Assembly: GCA_021292165.1 (NCBI GenBank) | Contig: CM037879.1 | Coordinates: 158,193,278-158,257,277 of the forward strand | DNA length: 64,000 bases | Origin: Shinisaurus crocodilurus | Taxonomy: Eukaryota; Chordata; Lepidosauria; Squamata; Shinisauridae | Direction: 5' to 3' | Part shown: positions 20,763-32,279 of the stretch, one piece after another | Layout of the letters: each line of letters opens with the position of its first letter | How positions within the stretch are numbered: position 1 is the stretch's first letter | The notes under the pieces: generated by a model | Told to the model about the DNA's origin: nothing | Seen by the model: only the letters and a program-made list of their open reading frames with translations | Database searches by the model: none | Translations under genes and position numbers: made by a program

Positions 20763-21188
20763 TCTTGAGAAATGGCCATTTGATCAGTCATTTCACCAAA
20801 CAAAGCCTTCTTCCTGTCCAAGTCTTGTGCAAATTAAATATATATATATATTTCATCAAAACTTTAAAGCTTATTTACTCAAGAGTCAGACGCTAATAGG
20901 CTTGGATCCAGAGTACCCGTGAGCAAGGGAAGACAATTTCCACTGATCCTTTCTTCCCCCTGCAAGCCCAGGTGCTCCCTTAAAATCTGCTCCAGGAGGT
21001 TGGAGAACTCTCCAGAACAGTGTGGGAGGTGTGTGTGTGGGGGGGGGTAGGTAGGGGCTTCAGGGGGAATTGCTAAAGATCACTTCCCACTTCCTTTCTT
21101 CCAGCAGGAGCCTCTGCTGGATCTCTGTCCCTGCTGAGAATGGAAGGAGCCCTTTGCAGAAAGGTAACTCTTGATTCAACCTATTCAA
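20763..21188. other. unassigned spacer
   Basis: No gene seen. It has a short (TA)n at about 20838-20850. Confidence 0.4.
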
Positions 21189-21551
21189 CCCTCTACATGA
21201 GACGCTTAACCAGGCGCTGGACCGAGGCTTCTTCTTCCATTTTCTTTGCGGGAATAAGAGCGTGTCCTTTACCCGTGGTTTTTTTGCTGAGGTTTTTCTT
21301 TCTCTGCCTTCCTATATGTTCCATTACAAAACCAGAAGGTGGTGCTGCAGTATAGCACAATTGCAGAAATACATGTGCTTGTTATGGCACGATCTAGCAT
21401 GATAGCTAAATAATAGCTCATTATCCTCATTCTAAAAAACTGGGGGGAAATGCTTGAGAAAGCACAGGAGGACAACAACATTATGTAAATCCCCCGCAAA
21501 CAACCGTGAGTAAAGAATCATGAGTGCACAATAAATGCCTCATGTAGAGAA
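21189..21551 (-). mobile_element. terminal-inverted-repeat DNA element
   Basis: The ends ccctctacatgag (about 21189) and ctcatgtagagaa (to 21551) are inverted. Internal blocks match 16854-17148 in reverse complement, including a ttttctttctctgcctt block and cacaataaatgcctcatgta. No transposase frame. Confidence 0.6.
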
Positions 21552-21591
21552 GTCCAGAAACTGGGCCTTTCTTAATGCATAAGGTAAGAAG

Positions 21592-22206
21592 CAGAGGTCA
21601 ACAAATTATGTTCTGGCTTATTAGTCAGAAACTATTTCTACTGGCCAGCAAGAATGCCATAAAAGTGCCTCGAAATACAGCAAGTGGAAGCCTACCCCTC
21701 CTACAAAAGAAGGGCTAACAGCAGAGCTGGCATTGTTCCCCTCCGTAAGCCTGAATCCCCTGCAGGCCTCCTTTGGAAAAGTAAACATTGTCCTCAGTTC
21801 CCTGGCAAGCCACAGCATAGCATAAGAAGCCTCTGTTTTCAAAACCATGGTTTAAAATAAGGGTGAATAACATGCACCACCCCCATTGTCCCCTGCTACC
21901 ACTGTCACTCCACTGATATATGCTGGTGATGGCAATTTTTTTTAAAAAAATAACAGCAGTGGTTTGCAGATGAAATCACTGCTATGGAGGCTTCCTAAGG
22001 ACAAATTTAACTTGAAAACCAGCCCCATAGTGATTTGTCACCAAATTTTGGAAGCAAACCACTGATTTATTTATTTATATTGCTGCCACTGCTGGCTAAG
22101 TGTCAGCAATGTGGTGAATATTGGTGGTGCAGCAGCAGCAAAAGTGTGGGCCACGGGGAACCTGGGGGGGAATTATCCCCAGACTGCCTGACGTTGCCAA
22201 CCCCTG
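21592..22206. mobile_element. possible hAT MITE
   Basis: The ends cagaggtcaacaaa and ttgccaacccctg are imperfect inverted repeats of hAT style. The flanking 8-mers (gtaagaag and gtttaaaa) match poorly, so the call is weak. No coding sequence. Confidence 0.3.
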
Positions 22207-22453
22207 GTTTAAAAGGCTAGTTATTCCCTTTCTCTCAAAGAAATCCACTCCAGATTTTTCTTCATTCCTTGCAGCAGCTCCCCTCCATAACCCAGTCTTT
22301 TATTTCATCAGCCATAAAGGGAGCGGGTCCATTCTTTTCCCCTTTCTGGTACAGAAACAGAGTGAGAAAGAGAAGCCAGTTGCAAGTGGGGCTGGGGAAC
22401 GAAGAAAGGCTGCAGAGGTAGAGCTGCAGAGGGAAATGCCCTCTGACTTCTCC

Positions 22454-22692
22454 TGTCCATGGAGGACAAGGCTATCAATGGTGCTAGTCATGATGGCTCT
22501 ATATTACCTCCAATATCAGAGGCTGTATGCCTCTGTATGCCAGTTGCTGGGCAACAGGAGCAGGAGGGCACTATTGCACCCAGGCCCTGCATGTGGGCTT
22601 TCCATAGGCATCTGGTTGGTCACTGTGGGAAACAAATGCTAGACTCACTAGGCCTTTGATCTGATCCAGCATGGCTCATCTTATGTCCTTAT
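22454..22692 (-). mobile_element. dispersed repeat (ACATAAGA family)
   Basis: Reverse complement of the sequence class seen at 28733-29061: an ataaggacataagatgagcc start, a tgctggatcag block, an agcccacatgcaggg block and a gcatacagcctctgata block. It is a common sauropsid interspersed repeat as I recall; its class is not certain. Confidence 0.55.
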
Positions 22693-23090
22693 CCAGTCAG
22701 TCAGTCAAATGACAAAGCAACCCTTCCTGTTGTTCTTAAATAAATATTTTAAAAAATCAACCTGCAATTGGAATGAAGTGGCAGGAGCTTGTTGACTGGG
22801 AGGTATTTAGAAGAAATATATTCTCAGGTGGAGGGTGATGCATGGAGGCTGGGACTGCAAAGGTTATTTAGCAGCAGCAGCAGAGTTTCCTGCAGGAGGA
22901 TCGTGCTGTGGAGGGAAGCAAAAGAGACAGTGTGGGGGAAGCAGATTTGCAAATGGAGAGGGACAGAAAGTAAAGCACACCACTGAGCATCACTAAAGAA
23001 AGATCGAAAATGGGGTGGGCAGCCCCCTCCACCACCCCTCAGCCCAGATCTGCATTTTCCCAGAAAGGGAAGGAAAGGGGAAAGGAAGAA
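22693..23090. other. unassigned spacer
   Basis: No gene or recognised repeat. Confidence 0.4.
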
Positions 23091-23294
23091 TTTATATTTA
23101 TTTATTTATTTATTTATTTATTTATTATATTTATGCTCCGCCTTTTTTCCTGCAAGGAACCCAAGGCGGCTTACATAATCCTCCTCCTCCTCTCCATTTT
23201 ATCCTCACAACAACCCTGCGAGGTAGGTTAGGCTGAGAGTCAGTGACTGGCCCAAAGTCACCCAGTGAGTTTCATGGCTGAGCGGGGACTAGAA
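23091..23294 (-). mobile_element. tRNA-derived SINE family 1, head-truncated
   Basis: On the minus strand it has the body and tail of the SINE at 41919 (cactgggtgactttgggcca onward) with a (taaa)n tail at 23096-23125. The tRNA-like head with the promoter boxes is missing. Confidence 0.8.
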
Positions 23295-23926
23295 AACAGA
23301 CTCTCTCCCAAAAACAGTGGTGGTGAGAAGGAGGGAGCAGTAGATGCCACGGCCTGGTTGCACACTGCCAAGCAAACAAGTGGTAGCAATGATGAGAGAG
23401 AGGATGAGAAGCAATAGCAGCTGGCAACAGTGGCGGTGAGAAGGTAGACTGTCACTGAGGGAGGGGGGCCCAAGGGCCCTCGGAAACCTGGAATCAGCAT
23501 TGTAGCCAACTATTTATTTACAAAAGCTGGAGGGGGAGAAAGAGAAGAAAGCAGAACACATAAGCTACATGTGACATTAACTTCTAAAAGAACTGTAGAT
23601 ATGAAAGCAAAAAGGCAGCACAAAAGTGTACAGAGGTATCATGTATATTCAAGAGAATATCATCACTGTCATAGTTATTAGGGATGGAAAATTTCTGAAA
23701 ACTCTGAAGCCATGGGGAAAAGGGGGATTGTTGCTGTTTTTTTTTTAAAAAAAGCTCCCTCCGAAACAAAACAACATCAAACAAACATACATTTGGCAAT
23801 ACTTGCTTTGGGGTTGCAAGGTATGTACCCCTGCTTTATAGGACTTCAGAAGCAAAGCCTATTCTGCACACAACTCTGCCATCACATCTGGTTTGACAGT
23901 CAAGAGAAGATAGTATTGGGCCAGAC
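23295..23926. other. unassigned spacer
   Basis: No gene or recognised repeat. Confidence 0.4.
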
Positions 23927-24043
23927 CAGCCCCTTCCTAACCTAGTGTCCTCCAGATGTGTTGGACTGCCACTCCCATGCTGGCTGGAAATGATGGGAGT
24001 GGCAGTCCAACACATCTGGCAGCCCCCAGGTTAGGGAAGGCTG
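23927..24043. mobile_element. hairpin MITE (variant A), hAT-like
   Basis: A near-perfect fold-back: the gtgttggactgccactccca arm is repeated inverted 20 bases later, with ends cagccccttcctaacc and ggttagggaaggctg. It is the most symmetric of the family copies here. Confidence 0.65.
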
Positions 24044-26303
24044 GGTGAGAGGGACCCATGGCCTGACTTCCCTCTCCCCTCCCGCATGTTTAGTTTAAAC
24101 CCATTCCATCTCATCCGACCTGAAGCAGGCTCAGTGAACTATTATTCCCCCTTTTCTCTCTGACGTCCTCTTAACTATTTGAACACTGTCAACATTCCCT
24201 GTGGTGGTGGCAGAAGGCATTAGTTTCCATTATATAGCTCAGAACCGAATCCATGCCTCATGTAAGTACCGGCTATTTGTTTTGCTGCAAATGATCATTT
24301 AATGAAGAAATATGGCAGTTTCACGTTTAGCTAACTATAAACAGCAGCCTGCTGGTAACTTAAAACTTTCAAAAGGACTGAAACTGGGGAAGGGGGGGGG
24401 GACGGTCTTCAGAAAGTATTTCCTGTGTACCTCCAAGAGTCTTATCAGACCTGCATCTTTCCCTTGTATTTACTTTTTGTCTTCTTTAAGAACACTTGTG
24501 GTACTGACAAAGTCATCAATAAGGGCACACATGAAAGGAGGGATGAAAAATAAGCTGTCTAAAGAGCACTACCCGGCAGGAAACTTATTAGCATTTATTG
24601 CATGGTTTCGGGTTACAAGTGGCTACTTTGAAAGAACAGGATTTATTTGAGTGGTGTATATCAGAGTGCTGCAGACGTTATGCTGAAGCATCTTAGAAAT
24701 ACATGCTGGGAATATTCCGTGCAAGAATCTTCTGGGTAGCTAGAAAGGTGGTCAAACTGCTAAACAGTGCCATTTACTTTTACGAATAGTTCCCGTTGAC
24801 TCTCAAAAAGCTTCTTTTTTTTTTTTAATGCTTCAGTGGAAGGAAGCACCATGGAATTAGCATGACTCACAGTTTGAAAAGCTCCTGGTTTATCACATCT
24901 TTTGCCTTCACTGCATCTTACACCCTGTTTCTTGCAAGCACACAAAACAACCATCTATTTAAAAGAGGGTTGTGTGTGTCTTTCCTAAACCTACTGGGTA
25001 CATCTGGAAGAGTTCGGAGGCCAAGTCACAAACCTCGCTCCCACATCAATAGCATCTGATTGCTACTGATGTGAAGTTGAGGGGAAATGCTCGGATGTCT
25101 TCTCTTCTCTCTCTCTCTCTCCCCCCTCTCTTCCTTGCAGTACAGAAATATATACATTTACTGACTACAGGCATATGCAGTCCATAAGTAAGGCACAGAA
25201 CTAACCAAGGGCAAATTTACAGATGTTTAGCTCTCTTTGGATAAATTCCAAATGTCAGTGGAATTCCATGCAACTCCAAGCTATCCCATCAAAACGTTGC
25301 TTAGTACTGCATGCCTATATACTGTATTACTCCAAAATGCATGGAGAACATTTGCTGCCACTAAAGGAGAAAGGGGTTTCCCTTGCTCACATGGAGCACT
25401 ATATGTACATGCACATCTTAGGAGAGAAAGGGATGAAGCAGCACATGAGTACACAAATGTATGCACACAGAGTTTCTAGTCTTGCTATATGAGGCATTTT
25501 ATTCCTTGGTTTTGCCTGCTCAGATTGAAGGTGATTGTGTCTGATAAAAATGCATCAAAGAGGGGTCCAAAGCCACTGAGACACTTCCTGACAGTTTGCC
25601 TAATTGGGTATTTCAGTATTTAAGTTACAAAATTGAAGATTATTTGTACAGGTGCCATTTTAAATAGAATATGAAATTTCTTAACATTACATCAGCCAAA
25701 CCCACAAAGCCCAGCTGCACTCAGCCTTGCACATGTGATGCACATGGCTGAAATTTTGTACTATGACATCATGGGCTCTAAAAGCACACACAATAGAAAA
25801 AGACGATGTAACCGTCGAGAAAGCACTACAGAACTGGCTTCTCCTTAAAACAGCCCATGAGAAATCGAACAGGAACATGGAAATGTAAACTCTTAAAGAG
25901 TTCAGATGGAGAATCCAAAGAAAGGTCATTCAGAAGAGCAGGTGGAGGTCATATGAGCAGTGCTACATTGCCCTCCAGTGGGCAATTATTGTCTCTATGA
26001 CTAGTTGTCAAAGCAAAATCCTTAGGAAGTTAAACTACTGAGACAGCTGCAGAGGGAGAGAAAAGAGATGAATTGCTCACACTGGCAAATCTGCTAATCA
26101 ACTCACTTATTAGGTCAATTAAGGAGCATCTCCTTTTGAATATTTGATCAGCTTTTTTCTCTGCAAATCAGCGTCACATCACGTCTTTCAGGTGGTGATA
26201 TTTGGAACAGTTTTTGAAAACATCCTATTACTCTCTCTGGGTCAGTTACTTATTTTCTGTGGTCTTCAGCAGATGGGAGTTCTGGAAAGAAAATATTCCC
26301 ATT
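24044..26303. other. unassigned spacer, about 2.3 kb
   Basis: No recognised gene or interspersed repeat. Contains a G10 run near 24395 and a (TC)n stretch at about 25098-25131. Confidence 0.4.
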
Positions 26304-26311
26304 ATTCCAAG

Positions 26312-26665
26312 CAGTGCCGGCTCCAGGTTTTTGAGAGCCCTTGAGAAAGGCACCCTCAGTGGCTGCCCTCCTTGGTGAGACTAGCTTCTCACCTTCACTA
26401 CCACCAGCTGCTATTGCTCCTCATCCTCTTTCTCATAATTGTCACCACTTGTTTGCTTGCATGGCAGAGAACCAGTGAGCAAGCAGGCAGTGGCTTCTGC
26501 TGCTCCTCCTTCTCACCACCACCACCACCGTCTGGGCCAGAGCAAGAGGCAGGTGAACAAGGGTGAAGTGGAGGACCAAATTCAGGAGACTCACATCAGT
26601 GGGCCCCTGCTCGGGTGTGGGCCGTCGGCAGGTGCCAACCATGCCTACCTTTGATGCCAGTCCTG
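26312..26665. mobile_element. hAT MITE with perfect 8-bp target duplication
   Basis: The element starts cagtgccggctcca and ends gatgccagtcctg, imperfect hAT-type inverted termini. The 8-mer attccaag flanks both sides exactly (26304-26311 and 26666-26673). It is 354 bp, has no transposase and contains a (ccacca)n stretch. Confidence 0.75.
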
Positions 26666-26673
26666 ATTCCAAG

Positions 26674-28732
26674 GATACTGACTTTTTTTAAAGGTGTGTG
26701 TGTTTTTTTTTAAGCAGCTTTGGGTTACTCACACATTCCTGAACTACGAGACTTGTTGGGCTGCCAGTTTCAGTGCAAATCCCTTTGCTTTTGAGGTCTA
26801 ACAAATACACGTGTCCAAAATCCGGATTCTGGAAGAAGAGGAAATGTCAAGGACATCCAAACTATCTGGGATTATTACTTTTAAAATGATTAATTTTGTA
26901 ATTTGGGCATTTCTAATAGGCAATATTATTGTGTGCCTGGAACTGAAAACTCCAAATGCTGCCAGTTCCACTGCACAATTTCAGAAAGTTCTCAAGAATG
27001 CATTAAAATAAGACATGTAATCAAGAGGTTAATGCATTAGCATTCTCTATGTTCGATTCCTGTAGAATGTGCATCTGTTCAGAGCCAGCCCAAGAAACAG
27101 AGCAGGAACTGTCCCAAAGTCAAAGGGCATAGTACCAAGGCCAGTTAAGTTATGTTAACACCTAAGGCAGAAAATCCCACAAATGCCTCTCCCTTTCCCT
27201 AGCAGTAAAAATGCAACAACAATAAATACCTAAGAATGTGTTGTCCTTTCATGACACATAGAATCAGCTGCCCAAGGTGGCCATCTCACTCACCTAATGG
27301 TAGGGCAGGGACGGAAGATCCTGCCAGATCTATTATTATACCAAGAGGGTTTTGTTGTGGTTTATTCATTCAAGGCATGTAAATTTTAACTTGGAAGTAG
27401 GGTAACCAGATTGCAATAAAGGACACTGCTCCTGTAATGGTGTGCTGATAGCAACTCTGGCCTATACGGAGGCCAAAATACATTCTCACCTGATTAGCAT
27501 TATGTTAACTTCTACACACTTTTTAAAGTACCAGTATGAATATCTGTGCACCAAAATACCCATCAGAAACAGTTCAGCTTCAGTTGTACTTTAATGTCTC
27601 AAAATAAAGTGTTAGTTCCTGTTTTATAACCAATGCTATCCTAAAACATTTTGCAGCTTCAAGCAACTGCACCACACAAGCCATGAACTGTGTCCCTCCC
27701 AGCATCCTTTGCATACTTTAAAGGGTACTTAAAGGTGTACCTCTTAAATGTTGTGCTTGTTCATTGGCAGTCCTAAACATATGGTTATCCAAAGTGTCCA
27801 CACAGCTCAGCTGGCCATATTGGTAACAGAACACATTGAAAGTCTGCTGTTTGTACAGGATTTCACTCTGGAGACTTAAAAAATAATAATAACTTCAAAT
27901 CAGAGAAATCAAAGCATTAACAACAACAAAAAAAAATTCAGGGGATGTGACCCCATCATGGCCTGAAACCAAAGCAAATGTTTGCAGGAACTCCTGAGAA
28001 ATGAAAGTGCTGAGCTCACTACATTCTAATTATAACATTATATATATATATATGAAGGGTTCATAAAGGGGTAGAACTTGTGGAAGTGGAAACACACAAG
28101 GCTTTTGCCTTAGGAAAGCTGACTGGAAAAGGAATGTCGATGTCGAATGCCCCTGAGGAATTTGGACTAGGATTTGACAATGTAAAAGAAATCTATTGGG
28201 GGGAGAAAGAATTGGGAGCTACTTAAAAGCCAGATGGAGAGACCCATAACTGAAATTCATTCCGGTTAAATATAAACAGGGGGAGGGTGTGTATGTGTGG
28301 AGAAGGGCAACAGGGGCCAGTGTGGTCACACAGGGATGTAAAAACTTCATATATACTGTATGCAATAAGCCTAACAGAGAGCTTTTAAAATATAACTAGG
28401 ACTGGGAATTGTAATTTTAAAAAATAGGCAGTAGCTAGTTAAAGTGAGTAATTAGAGGGGCGAAAGGATGTCATGAACATTAAACTGCTAAGGGTACGTC
28501 AGTTGACCGTAAAATGGAGACAGGGATATATAGAGAAAACCAGCTCCTTAAAAAGAAAATGCTAAGAGGATTATGGAGCCAGCACAGCTAGCTCAGATCT
28601 GATCTCACAGACATCAGTGACGAGATACCTGATTAATCTCACACCAAGATCAGGATTTAGCCCATATGACTACTCCCTTATAAATAACCATTTTTCAAAG
28701 CTCAAAAATATTTCGTTGCTTAATGACAATGC
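26674..28732. other. unassigned spacer, about 2 kb
   Basis: No recognised gene or repeat; AT-rich, with a short (TA)n near 28041. Confidence 0.4.
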
Positions 28733-29061
28733 CATAAGAACATAAGAAGAGCCCTGCTGGATCAGCCCGAGTCCATCTAGTCCAGCATTCTGTTCACAGG
28801 GGCTTGGCTAGGAGTAATACAGGATTAGCAGCTCTGCTACCTGCTGCAGGAGCTTCTTCATTTTGTCTGTGCTTTGCTTGTATATTTGTAAATAAAACAG
28901 ATATTGCAAAGATACCACAAATCTCTGGTGCTCTCTCATCTAAAGGGAATCCTAAAGCAGCTTTCCCCAGCCAGCTGCCCACAAGCAGGACATGAGTGCA
29001 ACAGCACCCTCCTGCCCATGTTCCCCAGCACCTGGTGTACATAGGCATACTGCCTGTGATA
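28733..29061 (+). mobile_element. dispersed repeat (ACATAAGA family), interrupted
   Basis: Bases 28733-28798 and 28969-29061 together resemble the repeat at 22454-22692 in the opposite strand. Between them lies a 170-bp block that is the inverted copy of 29334-29504. Confidence 0.6.
28799..28968. repeat. left arm of a 170-bp inverted duplication
   Basis: Reverse complement of 29334-29504 with one mismatch that I can see. Its right end includes eleven bases that match the terminus of the MITE adjoining the right arm, so this arm looks like the copied one. Confidence 0.9.
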
Positions 29062-29207
29062 CAGCCCCAGCTAAGAATGCCAATCAATTATTCACAGAAC
29101 TAAACGGAAACATCTCTTTAGTTTGCTATGCACAATATCTACGTATTTATTTCATTATCTTCTTATGCTTCCCGAATGGTAAGAAGACAAGAGGCAACAC
29201 TATGGGA

Positions 29208-29344
29208 CAGCCTCCCCCAACCCTGGTGCCCTCCAGGTGTTTTGGACTTAAACTCCCATCAGCCCCAGCAAGCATGACCAGTGATCAGAAATGCCGGGAG
29301 TTGTAGTCCAAAACATCTGGAGGGCGCCAGGTTGGGGAAAGCTG
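29208..29344. mobile_element. hairpin MITE (variant A), hAT-like
   Basis: Inverted arms (ggtgccctccaggtgttttg and inverted counterpart) lie between ends cagcctcccccaacc and ggttggggaaagctg. The flanking 8-mers ctatggga (29200-29207) and ctttagga (29345-29352) match at six of eight positions, consistent with a hAT target duplication. Confidence 0.7.
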
Positions 29345-29504
29345 CTTTAGGATTCCCTTTAGATGAGAGAGCACCAGAGATTTGTGGTATCTTTGCAATA
29401 TCTGTTTTATTTACAAATATACAAGCAAAGCACAGACAAAATGAAGAAGCTCCTGCAGCAGGTAGCAGAGCTGCTAATCCTGTATTACTCCTAGTCAAGC
29501 CCCC
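29334..29504. repeat. right arm of a 170-bp inverted duplication
   Basis: Near-perfect reverse complement of 28799-28968, with 365 bases between the arms. It starts inside the end of the MITE at 29208-29344. Confidence 0.9.
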
Positions 29505-30342
29505 AAAGACTGAACCCCAGTTTCGCTAACTCCAGCTAAAACAGTGATGCCATTGGGGATTGTATTTCCATGCTGGGGAATAGGAATTTCAGGGACTCCT
29601 GATGCTTGCTTCAAATATGAGGCAAGCGTATAAACCCGTGAATTCTTAGCTTGCATTGCTAAGCTTGTATTGTTCAAGTTCAAGCTGATCTCTTGAATCC
29701 AAACCTTATTTTAAAATACAGTGAACAACAGTAGACCTCTGTTTTGGCAATGCCTCCATTGCTGGGAAGTAAAAGACAGTCAGATTTTGAAGTAATAACA
29801 TTATTTTGAACATCAGTATGAAAACATGCTTATCTGGGAACAGATACCCTTGATAAAATATACATACCAGGTCAGTCCTCAGTGCTGATGCTGTCTCCAA
29901 AAATATATATTTATTATTTACTAGCTCTGAGACTTGATATGGCCTTGATATGCTCCTCTGTTAAATTTGTGCCTGCATTCTAGCACTGTGTAGTCTGTTT
30001 TTCTATAACAGGTGTGGGGCTGAATGACATCATTTTGTCTCTGGTCAAAGTTGCCTGCTGGAGCCCCTCATTGCCTGCACCATTGGGGAGCAAACAAAGC
30101 AGGCAAAGCCGGGCCAGCTCAGTCCCCTTCACCCAATTGGGAGGGCAAGCTGCACACTAGGTGAAAGAAATCCCTGCTTTATCTTCCAGCACAGATTGGT
30201 GATAACAGCGAGGATTCCTCTCCCCACCTCCTCCCCAAGCCCCTGGTAGCTTCCACGGGGAGGGGCTTAGAGAGGGGGAGGGGCCCACAGAGAGATCCCC
30301 AGCCTCCACAGGCCAGATGGGGAACCTCCATGGGCCGAATTT
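29505..30342. other. unassigned spacer
   Basis: No gene or confident repeat. The 30.0-30.3 kb portion is G/C-richer. Confidence 0.4.
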
Positions 30343-30671
30343 AGGGATGTACAGATTTTGTTAAATCCATTCTGTCTGTGTTCCACAGATTGTCACGAAT
30401 CTTTCATTCTGTTGTTCACTCACTGATGGAATCAGCTGTTGTTTATTAGGGATGCATGGGAATTTTGTTCCTGTTTGCAAATGTGCACTTGCACCAATGC
30501 ACACTTGCACTAATGCACAGTTGCACAAGTGCGCACTTGTGAAAATCCTCCCCAAAAGTTTTTAAAAAACTGGTCTGCAAGTCCATACAATGTGGAAAAA
30601 GCCAGTCTGCAGGTCAGATTCATAGACATCTGAACTCATTTGATTCCACTGCAGATTTCTCAGACATCCCT
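30343..30671. mobile_element. AT-rich repeat with AGGGATGT/ACATCCCT ends
   Basis: The ends agggatgtacag and cagacatccct are inverted. It contains a cttgcac-type short tandem stretch at about 30485-30540. It may belong to the same loose family as 17776-18175. No coding sequence. Confidence 0.45.
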
Positions 30672-31105
30672 AGCCAGATTAAGCACATGGGCTGGACTTC
30701 CCCCTCCCTGCTTGATTACATTGCCACTAAGCCAAATATGCTATTTTCCCCATGAAAACATATGCAGTCAGCATTATTTTATTGTATAGTGCCTCATAAT
30801 AAGTTAATGGGGGTGGGAGTCAATATGTAATGTGCAGAAGATTGGCCGAAGCTTTGGTCTCCACAAAAAAATTATCCATAAATGTAACTGGAAGAACAAG
30901 ATTTTTTTTCATGCATGTTGTACACATTTCACATTGTCTAGTCTGCATTTTTGCACGATGCTTCCACAAATTATTTCTATACATTGTGGATCTCTCCCAG
31001 TCATTTTGGCCCCAGATTAGGCAAAAGGGGGGGAAGTTATTATGCCAAGCTCTTCAATTTTCATCCCCCCCCCCAAGTCCACATCTAGTGCTTCCTTTAA
31101 AAAAG

Positions 31106-31110
31106 AATCT
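31106..31110. repeat. Gypsy target-site duplication (left)
   Basis: aatct, matched by aatct at 38624-38628. Five bases is usual for Gypsy-group integrases. Confidence 0.8.
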
Positions 31111-31220
31111 TGTGGAGAAAGCCAACCTAAGCCCCCTGCCTGACACACACACACTCACCAAGGAGGGGGGAAGGAGACCCGGGGGGGGGGGAGACAACCA
31201 GTCTCTTTGGCACAGATGCC

Positions 31221-31458
31221 AAAGGGGACAAACAACATCTACATAGAATCACCCCACGGGGGAAGGCAGGAAGCATCACCAGGTTTGTCAATGCTCTTGC
31301 ATATCAGCCCCATCTACATAAGACTTGAATACCTCTCCAAAAGGGGACAAACAACATCTGCATAGAATCACCCCAGGGGGGAAGGCAGGAAGCATCACCA
31401 GGTTTGTCAATGCTCTTGCATATCAGCCCCATCTACATAAGACTTGAATACCTCTCCA
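31221..31458 (+). repeat. 119-bp tandem duplication within 5' LTR U3
   Basis: The block beginning aaaggggacaaacaacatct is present twice head to tail, at 31221 and 31340, with few differences. The 3' LTR has it once (from 37569), so it arose after integration or by recombination. Confidence 0.9.
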
Positions 31459-31648
31459 GAGCAGACACTTCGGCACCCCTAAGAAATGGCCACTCAACAC
31501 CATAGGATGGGACCGTTAAGCAAGTGGCTTCAAAGGGACCCCATCCCACGGGGGGAAGGCGTCACCCCACCTGACCCAAAAGGCCGCCCCTCAGGGAGGG
31601 TGTCAACCCACCTGATCACGGAGGGAGGGGCTACCTGAAACACCAAGG

Positions 31649-31655
31649 TATAAAA
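31649..31655 (+). promoter_or_regulatory. TATA box of the 5' LTR
   Basis: TATAAAA in context ccaaggtataaaacaccc. The identical site is in the 3' LTR at 37879-37885. It places transcription start near 31680. Confidence 0.75.
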
Positions 31656-31832
31656 CACCCTGCACAAGGGAACTTTTCTCTGGACCTGATCAGCAATCTT
31701 GCCCATGCCTGGGGTAAGGGAACGAAAGATCAGCAACCCCGGGTAGCAGAATCCGGCGCGCTCCAGCTAGCTGGAATCACTGGCCGCTTGGGTTGACCAG
31801 ACCCCCGGGAAACCAAGCTGAAATCACTCACA

Positions 31833-32152
31833 AGCCGCTTGGGTAGACCGGGCCTCCGCGGGGAACCCAGCTAGCCGCTTGGGTAGACCGGGCCTCCGCC
31901 GAGAACCCAGCTAGCCGCTTGAGTAGACCGGGCCTCTGCCGGGAACCCAGCTAGCCGCTTGGGTAGACCGGGCCTCCGCGGGGAACCCAGCTAGCCGCTT
32001 GGGTAGACCGGGCCTCCGCCGAGAACCCAGCTAGCCGCTTGAGTAGACCGGGCCTCCGCCGGGAACCCAGCTAGCCGCTTGGGTAGACCGGGCCTCCGCC
32101 GGGAACCCAGCTAGCAGCGTGCGGTTGACCGGGCCTCTGCCGGGACCCGAGC
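31833..32152 (+). repeat. 40-bp tandem repeats in the 5' LTR
   Basis: Seven copies of a 40-bp unit starting agccgcttgggtagaccggg at 31833, 31873, 31913, 31953, 31993, 32033 and 32073, then a divergent eighth unit at 32113. A related degenerate unit precedes them near 31780. They lie downstream of the TATA box, so they would be in the transcript. Confidence 0.93.
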
Positions 32153-32273
32153 TAAACTAACTAGCTGAGAGCCCTGAAATCACGTTGTCCTTGAGGCTTT
32201 TGCTTGCTACTTTGTACCGTACTGATAAGCTGTATTGCTGGCGTGAGTCTGAGTTTGTGAAGGTAATTTTGTA

Positions 32274-32279
32274 AATAAA
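32274..32279 (+). terminator. polyadenylation signal in 5' LTR
   Basis: AATAAA in gtaaataaacttg, duplicated at 38464-38469 in the 3' LTR, where it would act for the element transcript. Confidence 0.7.

Noticed and set aside
21592..22206. Well-supported hAT insertion
   Set aside because: The ends look hAT-like but the flanking 8-mers do not match well, so only a low-confidence feature is listed.
28804..29498. Two opposite frames with nearly the same 55-residue peptide
   Set aside because: The identity comes from the 170-bp inverted duplication, not from a duplicated gene. The sequence includes an AATAAA and no domain.
31833..32152. Regular 40-bp repeats resembling a CRISPR array
   Set aside because: There are no spacers; the units are head to tail and occur in both LTRs of one retrotransposon.
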